Notes under the pieces: generated by a model | The model's input: the letters and a program-made list of their open reading frames with translations, nothing else | Databases searched by the model: none | Told to the model about the DNA's origin: nothing | From: Chitinibacter sp046530675 | Lineage (GTDB): Bacteria > Pseudomonadota > Gammaproteobacteria > Burkholderiales > Chitinibacteraceae | DNA length: 64,000 bases | Direction: 5' to 3' | Assembly: GCF_046530675.1 (NCBI RefSeq) | Contig: NZ_CP172558.1 | Coordinates: 2,728,001 to 2,792,000 of the forward strand | Part shown: piece after piece, positions 35,594 to 43,417 of the stretch | How positions within the stretch are numbered: position 1 is the first letter of the stretch | How the letters are laid out: every line of letters begins with the position of its first letter | Program-made: the position numbers and the translations under genes

Positions 35594-35785
35594 ATGTCTC
35601 TGCCGTCTACGTTCAAAACCTCCCGCCAGCGTCGTTCGATTGAAGAAGCCCAGCGCAATATGGAAATTGCGGTGATGAGCACCAATCGCAAGCAATTTGA
35701 AGCCAAACGCCAAATTCGCAACGCCCTGGCCGATCTAGCCGAAGAGCGCGCGGAAAAATCGCTCGATTACCTCGAACAAGCCTGA
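35594..35785 (+). CDS. Small charged hypothetical protein (63 residues)
   Basis: This 63-residue protein is highly charged (about 16 Arg/Lys and 11 Glu/Asp), has no Cys, signal peptide or membrane segment, and should be almost entirely helical. It begins MSLPSTFKTSRQRRSIEEAQ. A GAGGAA ribosome site lies six bases before the ATG, and a tight terminator follows at 35806-35834, so the unit looks like a genuine monocistronic gene. I do not recognise the family. The Arg-rich N-terminus could bind nucleic acid, which is speculation. Confidence 0.7.
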   Translation: MSLPSTFKTSRQRRSIEEAQRNMEIAVMSTNRKQFEAKRQIRNALADLAEERAEKSLDYLEQA

Positions 35786-35805
35786 GCAAACCCAGCCCGC
35801 AGCAA

Positions 35806-35834
35806 GCCCTCGATGAGAATCGGGGGTTTTTATT
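35806..35834 (+). terminator. Terminator of the 63-residue gene
   Basis: CCCTCGAT and ATCGGGGG pair around a GAGA loop, followed by TTTTTATT. Confidence 0.85.
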
Positions 35835-35896
35835 ATGCGGCGCAAAAATCACACAAGAACATCGCCCCGCCGACAATACAAAAAACAGGATTTATC

Positions 35897-36382
35897 ATGC
35901 GCCAATTCATCATACTGATTGCCCTGCTTTTCTGCTCCCTGAATATTTTTGCTGAAACTGTTTATAAAACCGTCGATGCCAATGGCAATATTGTTTATAC
36001 CGACCGAGCCCCCACAACCGGCAAAGTTTCAACTTTAAACTACGAAAGTGCTCCCTTCTCACCCGAGCCTGAATCTGTCATTCGCTATCGCCAAGAGTTA
36101 CAAAAAGGGATCGACAAAACCATGGCAAGAGCAGCAATGCGGGAAAATCCAAACAGTATTACCCTGTTCACAACCAGCTGGTGCACTTATTCCAAGCAAG
36201 CCAAACAGTATCTGGAGTCTCATAACATACGGTTTCGCGAATACAACATCGAAACCGCTGAAGGTGCAAAGGCTTTAGTCGAGACCGGAACAACAAGAAA
36301 AGGCGTTCCATTACTCATCGCAGGCACCAAGCAATTACGCGGATATAGCCAGGCTTCTTATGACAATTTTTTCAAAAATTAA
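35897..36382 (+). CDS. DUF4124-glutaredoxin secreted fusion protein
   Basis: This 161-residue precursor has a signal peptide (MRQFIILIALLFCSLNIFAE), a DUF4124 motif (TVYKTVDANGNIVYTDRAP, residues about 21-39), a helical linker and a glutaredoxin-like domain (about 87-160). The active site is Trp95-Cys96-Thr-Tyr-Ser99, a monothiol CxxS, and GVPLLIAG supplies the cis-Pro loop. Glutaredoxins normally act in the cytoplasm with glutathione, so a secreted version suggests a periplasmic redox role. The ATG at 35897 behind CAGGA is preferred over an upstream frame extension to 35813 that would overlap the previous terminator. Confidence 0.75.
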   Translation: MRQFIILIALLFCSLNIFAETVYKTVDANGNIVYTDRAPTTGKVSTLNYESAPFSPEPESVIRYRQELQKGIDKTMARAAMRENPNSITLFTTSWCTYSKQAKQYLESHNIRFREYNIETAEGAKALVETGTTRKGVPLLIAGTKQLRGYSQASYDNFFKN

Positions 36383-36451
36383 TAATCAGCGCGCCGATTG
36401 GTATGAGTTTTTTAACAAGAGCGTGCAATCGATAGTCATCGCTTGCCATTA

Positions 36452-37060
36452 TTAGCGTCGCCACACCCCCAGCTGAGCCAGCTGCTCAGCCAACTGATTG
36501 GCCAACATTTCGTATCCGGCTGCATTCGGATGCACCGTATCACTTTTCAATGATGGCTTTGCCAAGATATCCTCCAGCGCATCATCATTCAAAGCAATCT
36601 CATAGTGCTCGGCCAGCTCGGCATAGAGTGGCGCGGTATCCAGCCCCAATCCCAGCCTGGGTACGCCGATCAGCAAGACCGGTATATTGCGACGCTGCAA
36701 TTCTTCGACCATCAATCCCAGTTCGCGTTTGGTCTCCATAGGGTCAAGGCGCCGCAAAAAATCATTCCCACCCAGACACAGCAACACCAATTGCGGTTTA
36801 ACTTCATCCAGGGTTGCAACAAATCGCAACCGGGCTTGCGCAGCGGTTTCGCCTGGCACGCCAGCGTTGACAATCTCCCAGCCCGTTTTTGCTGCCAAAC
36901 GAGCCGGATACGATTCTTCGCTCGCGGCGCCAGTACCAAATGTCAGGCTATCGCCAAAAGCCAGCACAACACCCCCGGCCGGCAAAGGTTTAAGTTGTGG
37001 TGCGCCGCCACAAGCCTGTAACAAACCAAGCCAGCAGCACAGTAAAAATAGACGCAGCAT
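36452..37060 (-). CDS. tesA: GDSL-type esterase (TesA-like) lipoprotein
   Basis: This SGNH-hydrolase of 202 residues resembles TesA, the multifunctional thioesterase/arylesterase/lysophospholipase. Block I is VLAFGDSLTFGTGA (catalytic Ser), the oxyanion Gly is in VNAGVPGETA, Asn in LCLGGNDFLRR, and the Asp-His pair in SDTVHPNAAGY. The N-terminus MLRLFLLCCWLGLLQACGG has a lipobox (LQAC), so the protein is probably membrane-anchored. The ATG at 37060 follows AAGGGGAT; a frame extension to 37153 lacks support. Confidence 0.9.
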   Translation of the reverse strand: MLRLFLLCCWLGLLQACGGAPQLKPLPAGGVVLAFGDSLTFGTGAASEESYPARLAAKTGWEIVNAGVPGETAAQARLRFVATLDEVKPQLVLLCLGGNDFLRRLDPMETKRELGLMVEELQRRNIPVLLIGVPRLGLGLDTAPLYAELAEHYEIALNDDALEDILAKPSLKSDTVHPNAAGYEMLANQLAEQLAQLGVWRR

Positions 37061-37120
37061 ACTTATCCCCTTCTGGTATTTGTGGTGCCAATCTCGTAGT
37101 TGCTTGTTCGCGCGGGCTAT

Positions 37121-37184
37121 TGACATACACCACCATGTATTGCCATATACCAATTACTCAGCAAGCCACACGGACATATACCCC
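37121..37184. repeat. Degenerate GGTATA-type repeat beside the sdaA tail remnant
   Basis: This stretch has several TATACC/GGTATA-like pieces (CATATACC, ACATATACCCC) and matches, with differences, the element that follows the real sdaA stop codon at 41796-41845 (both contain AGCAAG ... ATACCCC). It lies directly next to the sdaA tail remnant. The gap 37061-37441 holds this repeat, the remnant and the RTX promoter region. Confidence 0.35.
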
Positions 37185-37185
37185 A

Positions 37186-37290
37186 CCAACACTCCGGCTG
37201 TACCACCGTCAGCGCTAGGCCGAGTGGTGACGTTTCCTTATAGCCGCCTTCATACCCATTCGATAGTCGATTGAATGACTTGCGCCCAAT
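37186..37290 (-). pseudogene. sdaA: Displaced, decayed copy of the sdaA 3' end
   Basis: Read on the minus strand, this segment encodes YKETSPLGLALTVVQPECW, matching the C-terminus of the intact SdaA (YKETSLGGLALTVAQPEC, stop) encoded at 41847-43220. The stop codon TGA has become TGG. Farther upstream the match continues at the DNA level (through ATCGTTTCGATGACTTTATC in sdaA), with small deletions that shift the frame at least twice, so it is not translatable. Long stretches are identical (CAACACTCCGGCTG, GACGTTTCCTT). It has the same orientation as sdaA, and the RTX gene lies between the two copies. Confidence 0.85.
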
Positions 37291-37362
37291 CAGCCATTGT
37301 TAACGCAACTTGGCATTACACATTTAACACGCCATAAACCAAGCACATTCTTATCGCCAGCA

Positions 37363-37376
37363 TTGATTCATATCAA
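37363..37376. promoter_or_regulatory. FNR/ANR-type box upstream of the RTX gene
   Basis: TTGATTCATATCAA is a perfect TTGAT-N4-ATCAA dyad, the known FNR/Anr consensus. It is centred 72 bases before the RTX ATG. If it acts as a class II activator site (centred near -41.5), transcription would start near 37411. This suggests oxygen-dependent expression of the RTX protein; inference from consensus only. Confidence 0.55.
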
Positions 37377-37441
37377 CATTTTTATGCGAAAATGCGCCAG
37401 ATTCCGATTCATCCCGACCAGCCAAAACGATTGATACAGCC

Positions 37442-40400
37442 ATGCCTACCCTTCAGCTCCAACAGCAATTCGACCTCAGCATCAACCCTAACTGGAACAC
37501 TGATTACAACGCGTCTCCGGCCTTTAGCAGCGATACCATTACCCTGTTCAGCGACTCGGGAAGCCCGGCCGCGCATGGTCTGGTACTAAGCGGCAGCTTT
37601 AGCTATATCAGCCCGGGCAGTTTCAGCTACGACGGCACACTGCGCGATGATCCTCAGGGCGCGATCTCCTCTATCAGTTACTACGAAAATGGGCAATTGA
37701 TTTATACGTTGAGCGACTTGTCGCTTGACATTGCGTCTATCAATACTTATCTGTTTGCCGACAATCTGCCCACGGACTGGATGGGAGGCTTGTATAGCCA
37801 ATTGCTCGGCGGCAATGACCAACTGACTGGCAGTACTGGCAATGACACCCTGATTGGTTTTGGGGGAAATGACACGATGAGTGGCGGACTGGGCGATGAT
37901 GTTTACAAAGTTCAGACTTCCGACACCGACATCATAGAGCAAGCAAGCGAAGGAAACGATACCGTTTACAGCTGGGTGGATTACACGCTCCCCGATCAGG
38001 TCGAAAATCTTTATTCCGAAACCACTTTTGCCGCCGGCAACGACCTGAACAATACGGTCGTCACCTGGAGCGGCGCGTCGGCCACCGTCTACGGATATGG
38101 CGGTAATGATGCGCTAGGGTCATCGGGCGGCAACGATACACTGTATGGCGGCAACGGCAATGACACACTGGACGGTGGCAGCAATGCCGACACGCTGGAC
38201 GGCGGAGAAGGTGACGATGTCTATATCGTCGATGATGCAGGTGACACGCTCATCGAGGCTGCCGGACAGGGAACTGACACCGTCCGAACCGCGTTCAACT
38301 ATACACTTGGCGCCAATCTGGAAAACCTCGAACTGAGCGGTTCCGCCCTGACGGGCACCGGCAACACACTGGATAACCGGATCAGCTCCGACAACAACGC
38401 GGCGCTGCTGTATGGACTGGATGGCAATGATTTGCTGGAGGGCAATGGCGGCAACGACACGCTCAATGGCGGCAATGGCAACGATACGCTCGATGGTGGC
38501 ACGGATAATGACAGTCTGATCGGCGGACTCGGCAATGATACTTACGTGATCGACAGCGCCAGCGACGTGATCGTCGAGCTCGCCAATCAGGGCAACGACA
38601 CCGTCCAGTCCAGCATCAGCTATACCCTGCTCAATGCCAATCTTGAAAATCTGAATTTGATCGGCGACGGACTGACCGGCAAGGGCAATACCGGTGCCAA
38701 CACACTGATTTCCGACAATGGCGCGGCCATTCTCTACGGGCTGGACGGCAATGACACGCTGTATGGCTACGGCGGCAACGACACGCTTGACGGTGGCAAT
38801 GGCAACGATGCACTCGATGGCGGCGACGGCAGCGACCGGCTCGTTGGCAATGCCGGCAACGATACATTGCGTGGTGGTAATGGCGACGACATTTATGTGG
38901 TCGACTCAGCATCCGATGTCGTGATCGAGAGCAATGGCGACCTGATTACCGGCGGCATTGACACTGTCTATTCCAGTGCCAACCTCACGCTGGGCGGCAA
39001 TATCGAGAATCTGGTACTCACCGGTTCGGCCGCCCTGACGGGAACCGGCAATGCACTAACCAATATGCTGACCGCCAATTCGGGCAGCAGCACGCTGGAT
39101 GGCGCGGGCGGCAGCGACACCGCCATCATGGCAGCATCACGCGCCAGCTATGCGATCACGCGAACGGGCGAGGCCAGCCTGGTGCTGAGCAAGGGCACGA
39201 TCAAGACCACGCTGAAGAATATCGAATACGTCAAATTCAGCGACAGCACGGTCTCATTCGGCGATCTTTTCCTTAACAAGGCCAGCAGCTGGGGAGACAC
39301 TTTCCGCAGCACAGCCAATGGCAACAAATTTGCCGGCGGTCTGGGCAACGACAGCTATACGGTCAGCCATACAGGCGTTTCGATCACCGAAAATGCCAAT
39401 AGCGGCACCGACACCGTTCGCACCAGTCTGTCCAGCTACACGCTGGGCAACAATCTCGAAAACCTGACCTTCTTTGCCGGAGAAAGCGGTCAGCACGGCT
39501 ATGGCAATTCCCTGAACAACGTCATGAGCTCTTATATTGAATCCTATCTGGATGGCGCTGCGGGCAACGACACCCTCATTGGTGGCTCTGGTGCAGATAC
39601 GCTGATCGGTGGCAGCGGCAACGACAGCATGAGTGGCGGCGCAGGCAACGATCTTTATTATGTGGACAGCAGCAGCGATAAAATCGTCGAAGCAAGCAAT
39701 TCCGGCACCGACAGCGTCTCTGCCAGCGTGACATACACACTGAGCGACAATGTCGAAAAACTGACACTTACCGGCTCACTCGCCATCAACGGCAGCGGCA
39801 ACGCTTCTGACAATACCCTGACCGGGAATAGCGCCAGCAACCAGCTTATTGGCGGCCTAGGCAACGATACCCTCTATGGCGGACTGGGCAATGACGTACT
39901 TGATGGCGGTACAGGCAGCGATTATCTGGTCGGCGGTTTGGGCAACGACATCTATGTAAGCGACAGCGCACTCGACCAGCTCGTCGAAAACAGCGGCGAA
40001 GGCATCGACGAAGTGCGCAGCAGCATCACCACGACGCTGGGCGACAATTTCGAAAATCTCACTCTACTCGGCAGCGCCGGTATTTCCGGCGATGGCAACG
40101 CCGCGAACAATGTACTCACCGGCAATGGCGGCAACAATCTGCTTCGTGGTGCAGAGGGTGACGACGTACTATATGGCAATGGCGGGCTTGATATCTTGCA
40201 GGGCGACGATGGCAATGACAGCCTGTATGGTGGCGCGGGCGACGATCTGCTCATTGGTGGCAGCGGATTCAATCTGCTGGTCGGTGGTGCCGGCAGCGAT
40301 CTTTACCGGGTCGACGGCAGTGGCGACACCGTGGTCGAGCTGGCTGGTGAAGGCACCGATCTGGTCGTGAGTACGCTGATCAGTTACCAGCTCACTGCCA

Positions 40401-41686
40401 ATACCGAAAACCTCGTACTGCAAGTCAATGCCATCCATGGCGCAGGCAACGAGCTGAACAACACAGTAACCGGCAATGACCAGAACAACATCCTGCAGGG
40501 CAACGCCGGCGACGATGTACTCTCGGGTATGGACGGCAACGACTGGATCGACGGCGGGATCGGCAATGACACCCTGTCAGGCGGCAGCGGAAACGACACG
40601 CTGATCGGCGGCAGCGGCAACGATGCGTACTACATCGACACGCCGGACGACGTCATCACCGAATCGACCCAAATCGCGGGCGGAACAGACACCGTTTATG
40701 CCGGTTACTCCGGCTATATGCTGCAGGACGGGCTGGAAAATCTGGTGCTCAATAACTACGACCTTGAGGACGATCCGTCTACCTGGTATGGCGCAGCCTC
40801 GGGCAATACTGGCAACAACCAGCTCACAGGCAGCTTCGGCAACGACACGCTGGATGGCGGTGCCGGCAACGACACGCTGATCGGCGGCAACGGTGACGAC
40901 ACCTACTACGTCGACAGTGCCAGCGATGTCATCACCGAGGGCGCTTCGGCAGGCAACGATCTGGTCATCGCCACCATCAATTACACGCTGGCTGCCAATG
41001 TCGAAAACCTGCTGCTGGCGGGAAGTACCATCCAGGGCACGGGCAATGCAAGCGATAACCAGATTACCGGCAATAGTGCAGACAATACCCTCTCCGGCGG
41101 TGCCGGCAACGACCTGCTGCTGGGAGCTGAAGGCAACGATACGCTATTTGGCGGCACTGGCGACGACACATTGGTCGGAGGAGCCGGTGTCGACACACTC
41201 GAAGGCGGAGCCGGCAGCGATGTTTTCCGCTTGAGCGCAGACGGCAGCAGCATCGTCATCAACGATTTTACCCTTGGTGAAGATAAGCTCGAGATATCCG
41301 CCACTCGTCTTGGCTTTGGTGGACAAGGTCTTCTCACCGAAGGCGGAATGTGGGGTTGTCAGTCCAGCTACGATTTCCGCGATATTAATAGCAACATGCC
41401 GTGGCTGAATTTTACTACCGCTTTTGCCGGTGCCGGCACCGCAGAAGGGATAGTCCAGCAGTTAAGTCAGGCCACTGTAATAGGCGGCGGTTATAGCACC
41501 GGAGAAGACCAGCTCTGGACAACACGCGATGACAATAATGTGTACTTCTGGGATTTCGAGTCATCGGGTGAGGATCTGGACATCACGGCCGATGAGCTGA
41601 CCCTTGTGGCAACCGTCAAGACCATCAGCTCGGTCGATGATATGCACTCGCTGCTTTTTGGCACTAGCAGCTATCTGATTGTCTGA
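37442..41686 (+). CDS. RTX calcium-binding repeat protein (predicted type I secreted)
   Basis: This 1414-residue acidic protein consists mostly of Gly-Asp-rich nonapeptide repeats (for example GGNGNDTLDGG) that form calcium-binding beta-rolls. They are arranged in about ten modules, each a set of RTX repeats followed by a segment like YTLGANLENLELSGSALTG and GTGNALTN. The first 100 residues are unique. The last 160 contain a non-repeat domain (one Cys, GMWGCQSSYDFRD) and a C-terminus ending in aliphatic residues (SYLIV), as in type I secretion substrates. No signal peptide and no protease, lipase or toxin motif is seen. No hlyB/hlyD/tolC lies in the window. It is flanked by sdaA tail copies and may be acquired. 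Confidence 0.85.
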   Translation: MPTLQLQQQFDLSINPNWNTDYNASPAFSSDTITLFSDSGSPAAHGLVLSGSFSYISPGSFSYDGTLRDDPQGAISSISYYENGQLIYTLSDLSLDIASINTYLFADNLPTDWMGGLYSQLLGGNDQLTGSTGNDTLIGFGGNDTMSGGLGDDVYKVQTSDTDIIEQASEGNDTVYSWVDYTLPDQVENLYSETTFAAGNDLNNTVVTWSGASATVYGYGGNDALGSSGGNDTLYGGNGNDTLDGGSNADTLDGGEGDDVYIVDDAGDTLIEAAGQGTDTVRTAFNYTLGANLENLELSGSALTGTGNTLDNRISSDNNAALLYGLDGNDLLEGNGGNDTLNGGNGNDTLDGGTDNDSLIGGLGNDTYVIDSASDVIVELANQGNDTVQSSISYTLLNANLENLNLIGDGLTGKGNTGANTLISDNGAAILYGLDGNDTLYGYGGNDTLDGGNGNDALDGGDGSDRLVGNAGNDTLRGGNGDDIYVVDSASDVVIESNGDLITGGIDTVYSSANLTLGGNIENLVLTGSAALTGTGNALTNMLTANSGSSTLDGAGGSDTAIMAASRASYAITRTGEASLVLSKGTIKTTLKNIEYVKFSDSTVSFGDLFLNKASSWGDTFRSTANGNKFAGGLGNDSYTVSHTGVSITENANSGTDTVRTSLSSYTLGNNLENLTFFAGESGQHGYGNSLNNVMSSYIESYLDGAAGNDTLIGGSGADTLIGGSGNDSMSGGAGNDLYYVDSSSDKIVEASNSGTDSVSASVTYTLSDNVEKLTLTGSLAINGSGNASDNTLTGNSASNQLIGGLGNDTLYGGLGNDVLDGGTGSDYLVGGLGNDIYVSDSALDQLVENSGEGIDEVRSSITTTLGDNFENLTLLGSAGISGDGNAANNVLTGNGGNNLLRGAEGDDVLYGNGGLDILQGDDGNDSLYGGAGDDLLIGGSGFNLLVGGAGSDLYRVDGSGDTVVELAGEGTDLVVSTLISYQLTANTENLVLQVNAIHGAGNELNNTVTGNDQNNILQGNAGDDVLSGMDGNDWIDGGIGNDTLSGGSGNDTLIGGSGNDAYYIDTPDDVITESTQIAGGTDTVYAGYSGYMLQDGLENLVLNNYDLEDDPSTWYGAASGNTGNNQLTGSFGNDTLDGGAGNDTLIGGNGDDTYYVDSASDVITEGASAGNDLVIATINYTLAANVENLLLAGSTIQGTGNASDNQITGNSADNTLSGGAGNDLLLGAEGNDTLFGGTGDDTLVGGAGVDTLEGGAGSDVFRLSADGSSIVINDFTLGEDKLEISATRLGFGGQGLLTEGGMWGCQSSYDFRDINSNMPWLNFTTAFAGAGTAEGIVQQLSQATVIGGGYSTGEDQLWTTRDDNNVYFWDFESSGEDLDITADELTLVATVKTISSVDDMHSLLFGTSSYLIV

Positions 41687-41710
41687 GGCTGAGATCTGGC
41701 AATCAAAAAC

Positions 41711-41738
41711 AAAACGGGCGATAGCCCGTTTTGTTTTT
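41711..41738 (+). terminator. Terminator of the RTX gene
   Basis: AAAACGGGC and GCCCGTTTT pair around a GATA loop and are followed by GTTTTT, 25 bases after the RTX stop codon. Confidence 0.85.
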
Positions 41739-41795
41739 CCCGTCTCGCTAAGATGAATTAAATCAAACGCCTTAAATCCCATCCAATACCCAGCC

Positions 41796-41845
41796 AGGTA
41801 TTTTAACGTAAAAAATATCTAGCAAGGCCTGCATAGTAATACCCC
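41796..41845. repeat. Copy of the 50-bp GGTATA element downstream of sdaA
   Basis: Read on the minus strand from just after the sdaA stop: GGGGTATTACTATGCAGGCC, a T-rich centre, then TTAAAATACC. It resembles the palindromes after lolD, trxB and priA, and a degenerate copy accompanies the displaced sdaA tail at 37121-37184. Confidence 0.45.
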
Positions 41846-41846
41846 A

Positions 41847-43220
41847 TCAACACTCCGGCTGCGCCACCGTCAGTGCCAGCCCGCCCAGCGACGTTTCCTT
41901 GTAGCTGTTTTTCATGTCCAGCCCGGTGCGGTACATCGTTTCGATGACTTTATCGAGGCTGACCAGATGCTGGCCGTCTTCGAGCAGTGCGAGCTGGGCG
42001 ATCTTGATCGCTTTTTCTGCGGCAACGCCGTTGCGTTCGACGCACGGTACTTGCACCTGTCCGCCAACCGGGTCGCACGTCAGTCCTAGATGATGTTCCA
42101 TCGCGATTTCGGCGGCATTTTCAACTTGCGCCAGCGTGCCGCCGAGCACGGCACAATATGCCCCCGCGGCCATCGAACAGGCGACGCCGACTTCGCCCTG
42201 ACAACCGACCTCGGCACCTGAAATCGATGCGTTCATTTTGTACAGCATGCCAATTGCGGCTGCGGTCAGCAGAAAATCGACAATCCCTTCGTCGTTCGCG
42301 CCGGGCGTAAAGTCGCGGTAATACTGCAAAACGGCCGGAATAATACCGGCTGCGCCATTGGTCGGCGCGGTCACGATGCGCCCGCCGCTGGCGTTTTCTT
42401 CCGAAACGGCAATCGCGTACAAAGTCGGCCACAGCATCACGTCGGCGCGGCCTTCCATATGCATCGCCAACAAGCGCTGATACAGCGCTGGCGCGCGGCG
42501 CTTGACTGCAAATGGGCCGGGCAGCCGACCTTCGTGTTGGTAGCCGCGCGCGACGCTGCCCTGCATCACCGCGGCAATTTCAAGCAAGCGGCGACGGATT
42601 TCTACTTCATCTAGTTTTGTGCATTCATTGGCCAGCACCAGCTGCGCCATCGTTTTGCCGTGCTCGCGGCACAGCGCCATCAGCTCGGCGCTATTGCAAA
42701 AAGAATAGGGAATATCGTCGTCGCTTTGACCCGTTTGCGGCGCAGCCAGCTGAGCCTCGGTCAGAATAAAACCGCCGCCGACCGAAAAATACGTTTCGCG
42801 CAATAGCTCGTGCCCATCGGCGGCAAAAGCATAGATTCGCATCCCGTTAGCGTGCTGCGGCAAAAACAAATGCTTGTGCAGCTCGACATCGCGATCCGGA
42901 TCAAAAGCAATATCAAACTTTCCAGCCAGATGAAGCGGCTCACTAGCACGCAAGGCCTGCATGCGCGGCGCAATGCTTTCCGGATCAATACCCCTTGGCG
43001 TATTGCCCTCCAGCCCAAGTACAGCGGCAGCTACCGTGCCATGCCCCTCGCCTGTTAAAGCCAGCGAGCCATACAGATTCACCTTGATGCGCTGTACCTG
43101 ATCAAGCACGCCCTGCTCAAGTAACAGATCGGCAAATGCTTTGCTCGCCAGCATCGGGCCGACAGTATGCGAGCTGGACGGCCCGATGCCAATTTTAAAC
43201 AGATCGAAAACACTGAGCAT
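41847..43220 (-). CDS. sdaA: L-serine ammonia-lyase (L-serine dehydratase)
   Basis: SdaA deaminates L-serine to pyruvate using a [4Fe-4S] cluster. The 457-residue protein has the N-terminal MLSVFDLFKIGIGPSSSHTV motif of single-chain bacterial enzymes and the cluster Cys region GCQGEVGVACSMAAGAYC and LTCDPVGGQVQVPC, ending YKETSLGGLALTVAQPEC. The frame is open to 43460, but the ATG at 43220 gives the normal start and length (E. coli 454). A decayed copy of its last ~100 bp lies at 37186-37290, across the RTX gene, suggesting that its present tail came in with the RTX insertion. Confidence 0.95.
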   Translation of the reverse strand: MLSVFDLFKIGIGPSSSHTVGPMLASKAFADLLLEQGVLDQVQRIKVNLYGSLALTGEGHGTVAAAVLGLEGNTPRGIDPESIAPRMQALRASEPLHLAGKFDIAFDPDRDVELHKHLFLPQHANGMRIYAFAADGHELLRETYFSVGGGFILTEAQLAAPQTGQSDDDIPYSFCNSAELMALCREHGKTMAQLVLANECTKLDEVEIRRRLLEIAAVMQGSVARGYQHEGRLPGPFAVKRRAPALYQRLLAMHMEGRADVMLWPTLYAIAVSEENASGGRIVTAPTNGAAGIIPAVLQYYRDFTPGANDEGIVDFLLTAAAIGMLYKMNASISGAEVGCQGEVGVACSMAAGAYCAVLGGTLAQVENAAEIAMEHHLGLTCDPVGGQVQVPCVERNGVAAEKAIKIAQLALLEDGQHLVSLDKVIETMYRTGLDMKNSYKETSLGGLALTVAQPEC

Positions 43221-43368
43221 AATGGGTATCTCGCGCTGAACACAGGATCGCTGTGTCATAAGGATTGAGGGGCGTTGCTTAACGTCGGTCGACACACTAT
43301 CGGAACAAAGCACTTGCCCCGCAATACACGACATCCCCAACTGCGCTGTGCTTTGATCATCCGGCAAT

Positions 43369-43402
43369 AAAAAAGGCCTTGAGTTTGCACTCAAGGCCTT
43401 TT
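43369..43402 (-). terminator. Terminator of the apaG-ABC exporter operon
   Basis: AAAAGGCCTTGAGT and ACTCAAGGCCTTTT form a perfect 14-bp stem around a TTGC loop, with T-runs on both sides. It ends the exporter transcript on the minus strand, just before sdaA (43221-43417 holds no gene). Confidence 0.9.
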
Positions 43403-43417
43403 GAAGTCGGGCACCGA

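Noticed and set aside
37586..41326. Many frames opposite or out of phase with the RTX gene
   Set aside because: They result from the Gly/Asp-rich repeats, whose complementary strand lacks stop codons; none has a ribosome site or family resemblance.
37186..41950. Classical integrase-generated attachment sites around the RTX gene
   Set aside because: No integrase is present, and the flanking copies are about 100 bp long and strongly diverged rather than short and identical.
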